From assembly GCF_041154745.1 (NCBI RefSeq), contig NZ_AP031573.1:3658001-3722000 (forward strand): a DNA stretch of 64,000 nt. Reading direction: 5' to 3'. This DNA is from Flavobacterium sp. CFS9. GTDB taxonomy: Bacteria; Bacteroidota; Bacteroidia; Flavobacteriales; Flavobacteriaceae. The notes beneath the pieces were generated by a model. It saw only the letters and a list, made by a program, of their open reading frames with translations, had not been told where the DNA came from and did no database searches. A program made the translations under genes and the position numbers. Every line of letters starts with the position of its first letter. The first letter of the stretch is position 1. This document shows positions 53,933 through 61,284 of this stretch, in pieces.

Positions 53933-54385
53933 ATGGTAACATTAAAAAAAGGCGATAAAGCACCAAATTTCTCAGGAGTAGATCAGGATGGGAAGACGCA
54001 TAAACTGGCAGATTACGCCGGAAAGAAATTGGTTGTTTTCTTTTATCCAAAGGCAAGTACTCCGGGGTGTACAGCTGAGGCTTGTGATTTAAGAGATAAT
54101 TTTGAACGTTTTAAAGTGAATAATTATGAGCTTTTGGGTGTAAGTGCGGACAGTCAGAGAGCACAATTAAAATTTAAGGATAAATACGAATTTCCTTTTC
54201 CGTTATTGGCAGACGAAGACAAATCGGTAATCAATGCGTTTGGGGTTTGGGGACCTAAAAAGTTTATGGGAAAAGAGTATGACGGAATCCACAGAACCAC
54301 TTTTGTGATAGACGAAAACGGAATTATTGACGAGGTAATTGAAAAAGTAAAAACAAAGGAGCACGCCGCGCAGATTTTGAAATAA
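53933..54385 (+). CDS. bcp: Thioredoxin-dependent thiol peroxidase (Bcp/PrxQ)
   Basis: A 150-aa peroxiredoxin of the PrxQ/BCP type that reduces hydroperoxides with electrons from thioredoxin. The peroxidatic Cys46 and the resolving Cys51 lie in STPGCTAEACDLRD, five residues apart as usual for the atypical 2-Cys form. The start ATG 53933 matches the normal N-terminus (VTLKKGDKAPNFSGVDQDG). It is a single gene before a nested repeat block. Confidence 0.93.
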   Translation: MVTLKKGDKAPNFSGVDQDGKTHKLADYAGKKLVVFFYPKASTPGCTAEACDLRDNFERFKVNNYELLGVSADSQRAQLKFKDKYEFPFPLLADEDKSVINAFGVWGPKKFMGKEYDGIHRTTFVIDENGIIDEVIEKVKTKEHAAQILK

Positions 54386-54392
54386 TTTTTTT

Positions 54393-54610
54393 GTTTCAGG
54401 TTTCAAGTTTCAAGTTGAAAAATCTCGGCTTGGAGGTTTTTTATCGCAAAGTACGTTAAAAATGATATGTTGCTGCGTATCAAAAATACAAAGTTCGCAA
54501 AGTTTATTCAGTATAAACTTTGCGAACTTTGTGTTTAAAAACTTAGTATGCTTTGCGGTAAAATTTTGTTCGGTCCAGAATCTGAAACCTGAAACAAAAA
54601 AAACTGAAAC
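54393..54610. repeat. Nested inverted-repeat element
   Basis: The outer repeat is GTTTCAGGTTTCA (54393-54405) versus TGAAACCTGAAAC (54583-54595). Between them, a near-perfect palindrome (54488-54532) has 19-bp arms beginning ACAAAGTTCGCAAAGTTTA, with one more pair at the loop. Middle pieces CGCAAAGTACG and GTATGCTTTGCG also face each other. The whole lies between convergent bcp and the 486-aa gene. Related CTGAAACCTG words occur after 909. Confidence 0.7.
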
Positions 54611-54640
54611 AAAAAAAGTCCCTTTTTCGGGACTTTTTTT
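54611..54640. terminator. Bidirectional terminator
   Basis: Stem AAAAAAAGTCCC/GGGACTTTTTTT with a 6-base loop. It gives a T-run on both strands and overlaps the last base pairs of the minus-strand 486-aa gene. Confidence 0.85.
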
Positions 54641-56099
54641 AAGTATTTTGCTCTAATTCTTTCTGCGGATGGTATCCAAAAAGATGATGTTCTTTTATGA
54701 TTTCGGCAATACCGGTTGGAAGCATGTGTTCCCATCCTGTTTTTCCCTGATTGATCATTTTCAGAACCTCGCGGGAGAAAACTTCTAAGTTATGCGGATC
54801 ATAATCTGTGATATCAATTACTTTTCCGTTGAATTTAAAGAATTTGTACAATTCTTTCATTCTTGGATGTACTTTTAAGTTATTGGAGTTCATTAAAACG
54901 CCATTTTCATCCAGCATTGGATACAAGAAAACTTTCATGTCTCTGTAGAATAGTTTTCCGAAGGCTTCTAAGATTCCGCCACTTAAATGACGGTAGTATT
55001 TCTCGTCAAAAATATCAACTAAATTGTTAACTCCCATGGCTAGTCCCATACGGGCTTTGGTGTAATTAGCAAAATATTCTACTACCTTATAATATTCCTG
55101 GAAGTTTGAAATCATTACGGTCTGCCCCAGAGAGCAAAGTAATTCGGCTCTGTCCATAAAGTCACGCTCGTCGATTTCACCATCAGAACGTAAATTAGAA
55201 AGGGTGATTTCGAAGATAACCAGTGTATTGTCTTTTTCTACTTTGTTTTCTTCAAGAAACATTTTAAGTGACTTCTCATACATGTCCATGTTTACTTTTG
55301 TAACCGGACGAAAGCTTCCTCTTAAAGCAAGAAGGTTCTTTTTGTATAAAATAGCTGCCGGTAATATGTTTTTTCCTTCCGGATTGAACATTACGGCATC
55401 AGTCATTCCGTTTTTAACCAGCTGTAAACTCATCAAACGATTATCAACATGCGCAAAACGAGGCCCTGAGAAGTTAATGGTGTCGATTTCGAGTTGGTCT
55501 TTGTCTAAGTGATCGTATAAATAGCGAAGTAATCGTTTTGGATCGTTGTATTTGTAAAAAGCACCGTAAATTAGGTTAACTCCTAAAATTCCGAGTGTTT
55601 CCTGTTGTAGTCTGGCGTCAGTCTCTTTAAAACGAATGTGTAGAATAATTTCGTTGTATGCTTCGTCCGGTTCAATTTGGTAGCGGATTCCTACCCAGCC
55701 ATGACCTTTAAATTGTTTAGCGAAATCTATGGTAGCAACAGTGTTGGCATAACTAAAGAAAAGCTTTGTTGGATGTTTTTCTCTGCTTAATCGTTCTTCG
55801 ATGATTTGCCCTTCATGGGTAAGCATTTTTTTTAACCGTTCCTCAGTTACATAACGTCCATCGCTCTCAGCTCCATAAACGGCATCACTAAAATCTTTGT
55901 CATAGGCAGACATTGCTTTTGCAATTGTTCCCGATGAACCTCCGGATCTGAAAAAATGCCTTACTGTTTCTTGTCCAGCGCCTATTTCAGCAAATGTTCC
56001 GTAAATGTTCTCGTTTAAATTAATGCGTAATGCTTTGTCTTTTATAGAAGGAATCTGTTCGATGACCCTGTCACCTTTGAGTTTTATTTCTGTACCCAT
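54639..56099 (-). CDS. Conserved 486-aa protein, unknown function
   Basis: A 486-aa cytoplasmic protein. No signal peptide or membrane helix. Notable stretches: LRINLNENIYGTFAEIGAGQETVRHFFRSGGSSGTIAKAMSAYDKDFS (given in part), VGIRYQIEPDEAYNEIILHIRFK and LMSLQLVKNGMTDAVMFNPEGK. I believe it belongs to a widely conserved bacterial family that has been given unrelated names in databases (for example nicotinate-nucleotide adenylyltransferase or TonB receptor); its sequence shows neither an adenylyltransferase HxGH motif nor a receptor plug or barrel. The function is unassigned. It is divergent from the MBL-fold gene. Confidence 0.7.
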   Translation of the reverse strand: MGTEIKLKGDRVIEQIPSIKDKALRINLNENIYGTFAEIGAGQETVRHFFRSGGSSGTIAKAMSAYDKDFSDAVYGAESDGRYVTEERLKKMLTHEGQIIEERLSREKHPTKLFFSYANTVATIDFAKQFKGHGWVGIRYQIEPDEAYNEIILHIRFKETDARLQQETLGILGVNLIYGAFYKYNDPKRLLRYLYDHLDKDQLEIDTINFSGPRFAHVDNRLMSLQLVKNGMTDAVMFNPEGKNILPAAILYKKNLLALRGSFRPVTKVNMDMYEKSLKMFLEENKVEKDNTLVIFEITLSNLRSDGEIDERDFMDRAELLCSLGQTVMISNFQEYYKVVEYFANYTKARMGLAMGVNNLVDIFDEKYYRHLSGGILEAFGKLFYRDMKVFLYPMLDENGVLMNSNNLKVHPRMKELYKFFKFNGKVIDITDYDPHNLEVFSREVLKMINQGKTGWEHMLPTGIAEIIKEHHLFGYHPQKELEQNT

Positions 56100-56121
56100 T
56101 TTATTTTAAATAGATTTGTTA

Positions 56122-56171
56122 CAAAGTTAGTAAATTAGCCTTCTAATGAAAGAGAAATAATCCTATTTTTG
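56122..56171. promoter_or_regulatory. Divergent -7 elements (486-aa gene and MBL gene)
   Basis: TAACTTTG on the minus strand at 56129-56122 precedes the 486-aa gene start by 23 bases. TATTTTTG on the plus strand at 56164-56171 precedes the MBL gene start by 19 bases. Both are exact TAnnTTTG; neither shows a clear -33 TTG. Confidence 0.5.
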
Positions 56172-56189
56172 TAAAAAAATTAAGTTCAA

Positions 56190-56954
56190 TTGAAGGTATA
56201 TTTTTTAGGTACTGGTACTTCTCAAGGCATTCCGATAATCGGAGTGGATCATCCTGTTTGTAAAAGCACTGATGCTAAGGATAAAAGGCTTCGTGTTTCT
56301 ATTTGGATTACCTGGGACGATCATTCGTATGTGGTCGATTGTGGTCCTGATTTCAGACAGCAGATGCTTTCCTGCGGCTGCCGAAAACTCGACGCTATTT
56401 TATTTACACATGAGCATGCCGATCATACGGCCGGTTTAGATGATATTCGTCCTTATAATTTCAGACAGGGCGAGATTCCTGTGTATGCGCATCAGCGTGT
56501 AATCGACAATTTAAAACGTCGTTTTGATTATGTTTTTGAAACGGTAAACAAGTACCCGGGAGCACCCAGCGTTAAAACGATTGAGGTAGTGAATAACGTG
56601 CCTTTTGCCATTGGAGACAAAACAGCGATTCCTATCAATGTAATGCACGGTGATTTACAGGTTTTTGGATATCGCATTGATGACTTCGCTTATTTGACGG
56701 ATGTGAAAACGGTTGATGCAGAAGAAGTTGAAAAGCTTAAAAACTTAAAAGTACTGGTTGTAAATGCTTTGCGTGTAGAACCACACGATACGCACTTTAA
56801 TTTACAGGAAGCATTGGATTTTATTGATTTAGTGAAACCAGAAGTCGCTTATTTAACTCATATTAGTCACGTTTTGGGCTTTCATGAAGAAGTACAAAAA
56901 CAACTGCCTGAAAATGTTTTTCTGGCTTATGATAATTTAGAAATTACAATTTAA
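56190..56954 (+). CDS. MBL-fold metal-dependent hydrolase, PhnP-like
   Basis: A 254-aa metallo-beta-lactamase-fold hydrolase. The metal-binding motif is THEHADHTAG (His74, His76, Asp78, His79), with a later NVMHGDL and a C-terminal LTHISHVLG that can complete the site. The opening KVYFLGTGTSQGIPIIG is the normal start of the PhnP/cyclic phosphodiesterase group. The start codon is TTG at 56190; no ATG or GTG lies between the -7 box and this point. The substrate is unknown; a phosphodiester or lipoate-related role is possible. Confidence 0.82.
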   Translation: MKVYFLGTGTSQGIPIIGVDHPVCKSTDAKDKRLRVSIWITWDDHSYVVDCGPDFRQQMLSCGCRKLDAILFTHEHADHTAGLDDIRPYNFRQGEIPVYAHQRVIDNLKRRFDYVFETVNKYPGAPSVKTIEVVNNVPFAIGDKTAIPINVMHGDLQVFGYRIDDFAYLTDVKTVDAEEVEKLKNLKVLVVNALRVEPHDTHFNLQEALDFIDLVKPEVAYLTHISHVLGFHEEVQKQLPENVFLAYDNLEITI

Positions 56955-56967
56955 TTATATTACAAAA

Positions 56968-57471
56968 ATGAAAAAATCCTTAATGCTTTACCTTTTTATC
57001 CTTGCGATACTAATGAATGTTTTTACCTATATGTTTTACAGCAGTGAAGTGAAATTTGAGCAGGAAAGATATGTGAAAACGACCAAGAAGTTGAGAGATA
57101 GTATTAATTTGGTATCTACAAAATTGGCAGAAGCAGATTATTTTTCTTTGGAGCACAATGAAAATGCACAGAATTACTTTGACAATAGTGCAACCGGAGG
57201 GAAAGTTATTTTATATGAAAAACTAATCCCACTGGTAACGGAGAAATTATTGGACCTAAATGCAAATCCAAACGGAAATCCTTATACGGGACAAGACAAA
57301 ATTGGTCCGAACAAATTTATCATCAATAAGGTGAAAGTTCTAAACCACAGATGGATTATTGCAGACTACAGCAATGGTGAAATGTGGGGAGAAGTGTTGT
57401 TGAAGTACTTTGTTAATGATGACGAAAGTATTACTTTTGAAGTAAACCAAACCTGGCTGTACCAAAAATAA
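56968..57471 (+). CDS. Membrane-anchored protein, unknown function
   Basis: A 167-aa protein with one N-terminal hydrophobic helix (LMLYLFILAILMNVFTYMFY, residues 5-24), a coiled-coil-like stretch (KTTKKLRDSINLVSTKLAEAD) and a compact C-terminal part (KVKVLNHRWIIADYSNGEMWGEVLLKYF, shown in part). The helix is not followed by a lipobox or cleavage site, so it is a likely anchor. No family is recognised. It lies 13 bp after the MBL gene and 47 bp before a lipoprotein gene. Confidence 0.6.
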   Translation: MKKSLMLYLFILAILMNVFTYMFYSSEVKFEQERYVKTTKKLRDSINLVSTKLAEADYFSLEHNENAQNYFDNSATGGKVILYEKLIPLVTEKLLDLNANPNGNPYTGQDKIGPNKFIINKVKVLNHRWIIADYSNGEMWGEVLLKYFVNDDESITFEVNQTWLYQK

Positions 57472-57518
57472 GAAGCTTTTCTCTTATTTCTGAACCGGTT
57501 TAACTAAATATTCGACTT

Positions 57519-57950
57519 ATGAAAAAGGTGTTTTTGCTTGCCATTGTTGCGGGACTTTCATTTTCTTGTGGGAAGAAAGTCGCTGAAGAGAATAAAACTT
57601 CTGAAAAGAAAGAAGAAGTTAAACCAGCTGTTGTTGGAGGAGATTCGGATGCTCATGGATGTAAACCTTCCGCGGGTTACACCTGGTCTGCTCTTAAGAA
57701 AGAATGTGTTCGTTTATTTGAAGTGGGTACAAAATTAGCCCATTCCGAAGATGGAAAAACGTATTCTACCGTAGCGTATGTTATTTTTGACGGAAACAAA
57801 GCAGAACTTTTTCTGGACACTCAAAAAGAACCAATTCTTTTAGAGAGAAAATCAGAAGGTGAGCCTTGGATTAAAGATGATCTGCAGTTAATTCCCTGGA
57901 AAGGTTATGTTTTGAAGAAAAACGGTAAGATTATTTATACAGGAGAATAA
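57519..57950 (+). CDS. Small lipoprotein
   Basis: A 143-aa lipoprotein with the lipobox LSFSC (Cys17), a Lys/Glu-rich linker (KVAEENKTSEKKEEVKPA) and a C-terminal beta domain containing CKPSAGYTWSALKKECVRLFE with two Cys that could pair. The final part reads as short strands ending KNGKIIYTGE. Function unknown; expected to sit in the outer membrane, facing the periplasm. It is the last gene of the MBL cluster, before an inverted-repeat terminator. Confidence 0.7.
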   Translation: MKKVFLLAIVAGLSFSCGKKVAEENKTSEKKEEVKPAVVGGDSDAHGCKPSAGYTWSALKKECVRLFEVGTKLAHSEDGKTYSTVAYVIFDGNKAELFLDTQKEPILLERKSEGEPWIKDDLQLIPWKGYVLKKNGKIIYTGE

Positions 57951-57967
57951 GTTTCTCATTGTAATGT

Positions 57968-58038
57968 AAAAAGTGAGATGTGAAATGTAAGATAACTGAT
58001 GATTTACCAATCATTTTACATTTTACATCTCACTTTTT
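57968..58038. terminator. Imperfect inverted repeat between convergent genes
   Basis: AAAAAGTGAGATGTGAAATGTAAGAT (57968-57993) faces ATCATTTTACATTTTACATCTCACTTTTT (58010-58038). Both ends carry A- or T-runs, so the element can end transcripts from either side. Its arms are made of the same GTGAGATGT words as the repeat at 851-905. Confidence 0.65.
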
Positions 58039-58041
58039 ATT

Positions 58042-58611
58042 TTATACTATCTGCTTGATCAACTCAGAAGTAACCACCTGTGCAAATTCTTCATTTAAAC
58101 TGGCAAGTGCGGTTTGATGAATGATTTCGGCAGAGAATTCGTCTCCGTTTATGCCTTTTTTATTGAAAGTTGCTGTAGCGTCTGAAATCAGATACACGTT
58201 ATAGCCAAAATTTCCTGCCATTCTTGTGGTTGTAGAAACGCAGTGATCTGTCGTTAAACCAACGATAACAACAGTTTTGATTTTAGCATCGTCAAGTAAT
58301 TCCTTTAAATTAGTTCCGATAAAAGCGCTGTTTACATTCTTCTGGATGATTGTTTCCCCTTCGTGTGGTTTTACAATATCCTGAAATTCATTTCCCGAAT
58401 GAGTTGCATTTAAAATAGAATTTGGATTAGAAGAGCAATGCTGTACATGAAAAATGGGCAGTTTTTTGTTTCTCCAGATTTCCAAAAGTTCAGCGGCTTT
58501 TTGTTCTGCAGTTGGATTATTTCGTTCTCCTCCCCAGTAAGCAATATCGTGGAATCCTTTCTGAATGTCAATTAAAAGTAATGCCGGGTTGTCTAATTTT
58601 TTTAAACTCAT
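58042..58611 (-). CDS. Isochorismatase-like cysteine hydrolase
   Basis: A 189-aa hydrolase of the isochorismatase-like fold. The catalytic triad is visible as Asp15 (LLLIDIQKGF), Lys91 (IIQKNVNSAF) and Cys124 (LTTDHCVSTT). Family members include nicotinamidases, ureido-hydrolases and isochorismatases. None of the specific pathway genes are near, so the substrate cannot be named. The carboxylesterase-like gene follows upstream on the same strand. Confidence 0.85.
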   Translation of the reverse strand: MSLKKLDNPALLLIDIQKGFHDIAYWGGERNNPTAEQKAAELLEIWRNKKLPIFHVQHCSSNPNSILNATHSGNEFQDIVKPHEGETIIQKNVNSAFIGTNLKELLDDAKIKTVVIVGLTTDHCVSTTTRMAGNFGYNVYLISDATATFNKKGINGDEFSAEIIHQTALASLNEEFAQVVTSELIKQIV

Positions 58612-58664
58612 AACTAAAATTTTAAATTTTGATCATTTTGGAGAACTGAAATAATAGCAATAAA

Positions 58665-59309
58665 CTATTGTGTCAACCAGTTTCTGAAATCAAAGAAATT
58701 TTGCGGTGCTACGCCATGACCTACAGGATATTCTTTATAAGTAAGAGGAATATTCAAATGTTCTAAAATTGCAGGCGTTTTTCTGGCCCATTCGATTGGT
58801 ATCACCTGATCGACCGTTCCGTGTGAAGCAAAGAATTTTAGATTTTTAAAGTCATTTTTGTCATAACCCTCTTTGATGATGTCTTCATTAAAATAACCGC
58901 TCATAGCTACTACACGCTGTACTTTTTCAGGATACGAAAGAGCAACGGAATAACTCAAAATTGATCCCTGACTGAAGCCAATCAGAGTTACATTATTAGG
59001 ATCAATAGGGTAGTTAGCGGTTAGCTCATCAATAAAGCCGGCTATAATATCACGTGAAGTTCTTGCTTGTTCATTGTCTGAAAATTTATTCTGATCTGCA
59101 TCAAAGTTAATCGCATACCAGGCGTAAGCACCATATTGTAAATCGTAAGGAGCTCTGGCTGAAATTACATAATAATTGTCCGGTAGTTCAGTTGCGAACG
59201 AGAATAAATCGGCTTCGTTACTTCCGTATCCGTGTAGTAAAATCAAAACAGGATTTTTATCTAAGATTACTTTTGGTTCTCGTATTTTATATTCTAGAGA
59301 TAGATTCAT
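58665..59309 (-). CDS. Alpha/beta hydrolase, phospholipase/carboxylesterase type
   Basis: A 214-aa serine hydrolase of the YpfH/carboxylesterase group. The oxyanion region is LLHGYGSNEADL, the nucleophile elbow GFSQGS (Ser113), the acid in HGTVDQVIP and the catalytic His in YPVGHGVAPQ. No signal peptide, so it acts in the cytoplasm on short acyl esters or thioesters. It lies 53 bp upstream of the isochorismatase-like gene in the direction of reading and may be co-transcribed. Confidence 0.85.
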   Translation of the reverse strand: MNLSLEYKIREPKVILDKNPVLILLHGYGSNEADLFSFATELPDNYYVISARAPYDLQYGAYAWYAINFDADQNKFSDNEQARTSRDIIAGFIDELTANYPIDPNNVTLIGFSQGSILSYSVALSYPEKVQRVVAMSGYFNEDIIKEGYDKNDFKNLKFFASHGTVDQVIPIEWARKTPAILEHLNIPLTYKEYPVGHGVAPQNFFDFRNWLTQ

Positions 59310-59405
59310 TTTTAATTGGGAGATGTGAGTTGTGAGATGTAAAATGTAAAATGTACTAAGTATTAAGACAAAGCTTGTCAGGCTGAGCGAAGTCGACGTT
59401 TGTCA

Positions 59406-59475
59406 AACTAAGCGAAGATAAAGCTTGTCAGGCTAAACGAAGTCGAAGGCCGACAAGCTTTATCTTCATTTAGTC
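59406..59475. repeat. AAAGCTTGTCAGGCT inverted and direct repeat
   Basis: AAAGCTTGTCAGGCTGAGCGAAGTCGA-like words occur twice in direct order (59380-59397 and 59420-59446). GAAGATAAAGCTTGTC (59414-59429) and GACAAGCTTTATCTTC (59452-59467) are perfect 16-bp inverted arms, with imperfect pairing further out. The element lies between two minus-strand genes. Confidence 0.7.
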
Positions 59476-59552
59476 TGGAAAAAGCGATTAAAATCTTAAA
59501 ACCATGATTATTGGAATTTGGTCCCGATGGCTATCGGGAGAAATTTAAAAAA

Positions 59553-59879
59553 TTACCCTATTTTTCGAAACCATTTTTGGAAAAGCTCTCCAACTAACGG
59601 AATTGGTTTTGTTTGCCCTTGTATGGCAGTAAAAATACCATAAGTCCATAAAATCGAAATACAGATCCACATGGGGAAAGTAATAAAGAAGCTGTCAAAA
59701 TTGCTGATGATAGCTCCTAAAGAAATAAAGGTTAACGACAATCCCAGTGCCTGACGAATGTGAAATGAAGCAAAGCTGTTTTTGTCTTCAGAGTTCATCG
59801 ACATCGCAATTAATACCCCAATAATCAGAATATAGCTGGTAATAGCGATTGGTTTTCCCTTTTCAATTGAATTGTTCAT
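59553..59879 (-). CDS. DUF4870/Tic20-like small membrane protein
   Basis: A 108-aa protein with three hydrophobic segments (about residues 11-27, 44-64 and 68-90) and the pattern SFASFHIRQALGLSL before the second helix, as seen in DUF4870-like (Tic20-type) membrane proteins. It ends with a positively charged tail (LFQKWFRKIG). Function unknown. It lies only 5 bp after the dihydroorotase-like gene, so the two share a transcript. Confidence 0.7.
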   Translation of the reverse strand: MNNSIEKGKPIAITSYILIIGVLIAMSMNSEDKNSFASFHIRQALGLSLTFISLGAIISNFDSFFITFPMWICISILWTYGIFTAIQGQTKPIPLVGELFQKWFRKIG

Positions 59880-59884
59880 TGTAA

Positions 59885-61141
59885 TTATTTAGAGGTAACA
59901 AGTTGATTTTGATTGAATATTCCGTAAACAGAACCCTTGATTTCTGCTCCTAAAAAAGCAGAGTTTTTAGACTTTGAAAGGATACTTTCTTTTGTAAAAG
60001 TTGATTTTCCTTCCGGAGTAAAGAAAGTAAAGTTGGCTTTTGAACCTTCCGCAATGACATTGTTTTCAATTCCGAACACCTTTTTACCCTTGGTTAATTT
60101 TTCAATTATAGTTTCTAAAGGCAGAACTGTTAGTAAGGCACCAAAAGTACTTTCAAGACCAATTGTTCCGTTTTTAGCGGTATCAAATTCCATTTTTTTG
60201 AATTCGATATCAATTGGATTATGGTCTGAAGTAATCATATCAATAGTTCCGTCTAAAACTGCGTTTAAAAGCGCTTTTCTGTCTGTTTCGCTTCGTAGCG
60301 GTGGTGTTACTTTAAAACGGGTATCAAATTCTTCCAGTTTTTCATCAGTTAGTACCAAATGATGCACAGCAACGCTGCAGGTAACTTGTAAGCCTTTTGC
60401 TTTTGCATCTTGGATCAATGCTACCGTTTTTGCTGTAGAAACGGTCGGAATATGTAATTTTCCGCCGGTATATTCTAACAGAAACAAGTTTCTGGCAACT
60501 TGTAGTTCTTCTGCCAAAGCGGGGATTCCTTTAAGTCCAAGTCTTGTTGAAACGATTCCTTCATTGACAACACCGTTTCCTTTAATGTTTGGATCTTGTG
60601 AATAAGCGATTACCAATCCATCAAAATCCTGTACATATTGTAAAGCAATTTTAAGTACATTGGCGTTGTCGATACTTTTGTTGTAGTCTCCAAAAGCAAC
60701 AGCTCCGGCATTTTTCATATCGTAAAGCTCTGCCATATCTTTTCCTTCACTGGCTTTGGTTAAGGCTCCAATTGGGAAAAGTTCAGTAGCAAAACCGTTT
60801 GCTTTATTTTTTACAAAATTTACCTGTGACTGATTGTCAATAATAGGGAAGGAGTTGGGTTGAAGGGCAACAGCTGTAAAACCGCTTTTTGCAGCAACAT
60901 TCAATCCGTTAGCGATCGTTTCTCTGTCTTCGTAACCTGGCTCTCCAAAAGAAACACTGCTGTCAAACCAGCCTTGAGAAAGATGTAAATGATCAAATTT
61001 TACTTCTTTTGCATGATCAATTTCCGGAAGTGAAGTTCCTATTTTTTCAATTAAACCATCTGCAATTAAAAGATCAACGGTCTGATTGTGAAACGGACTC
61101 TCTGAATCGATTATTTTGGCGCTTCGGATGATTATTTTCAT
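59885..61141 (-). CDS. Dihydroorotase-like protein with lost metal site
   Basis: A 418-aa protein with the fold and length of class I dihydroorotase (the third step of pyrimidine synthesis). The metal motif DxHxH is replaced: residues 60-69 read DSSVSFGEPG, with Ser62 and Ser64 where two metal histidines should be. The next ligand region reads IAYSQDPN in place of the usual His-Cys-Glu, and HIPTVST lacks the second His of HIxHVST. SDHNPI (305-310) keeps the Asp. It is thus probably inactive as an enzyme, like the PyrC' subunit of Pseudomonas. The DUF4870-like gene follows at 5 bp. Confidence 0.82.
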   Translation of the reverse strand: MKIIIRSAKIIDSESPFHNQTVDLLIADGLIEKIGTSLPEIDHAKEVKFDHLHLSQGWFDSSVSFGEPGYEDRETIANGLNVAAKSGFTAVALQPNSFPIIDNQSQVNFVKNKANGFATELFPIGALTKASEGKDMAELYDMKNAGAVAFGDYNKSIDNANVLKIALQYVQDFDGLVIAYSQDPNIKGNGVVNEGIVSTRLGLKGIPALAEELQVARNLFLLEYTGGKLHIPTVSTAKTVALIQDAKAKGLQVTCSVAVHHLVLTDEKLEEFDTRFKVTPPLRSETDRKALLNAVLDGTIDMITSDHNPIDIEFKKMEFDTAKNGTIGLESTFGALLTVLPLETIIEKLTKGKKVFGIENNVIAEGSKANFTFFTPEGKSTFTKESILSKSKNSAFLGAEIKGSVYGIFNQNQLVTSK

Positions 61142-61180
61142 ATGTAGAGAAATTTATTTATTATTTTACAGATTCTCGTT

Positions 61181-61269
61181 TGTCATTTCGACGTAAGGAG
61201 AAATCACATTTCAATATTCTGTGCAGTGCGCTCTCAGCAAGTGTGATTTCTCCTTACGTCGAAATGACA
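61181..61269. repeat. 28-bp perfect inverted repeat, 33-base loop
   Basis: Left arm 61181-61208 (starting TGTCATTTCGACGTAAGG) is the exact reverse complement of right arm 61242-61269. The arm length and identity point to an interspersed repeat, possibly with structured RNA products. It lies between the BatA-like and dihydroorotase-like genes, both on the minus strand. Confidence 0.85.
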
Positions 61270-61284
61270 TAGATGCTAAAAGAA

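Noticed and set aside
54462..54656. 64-aa frame across the nested repeat block
   Set aside because: Made of repeat arms and terminator sequence; Lys/Val/Phe-rich from AT content only.
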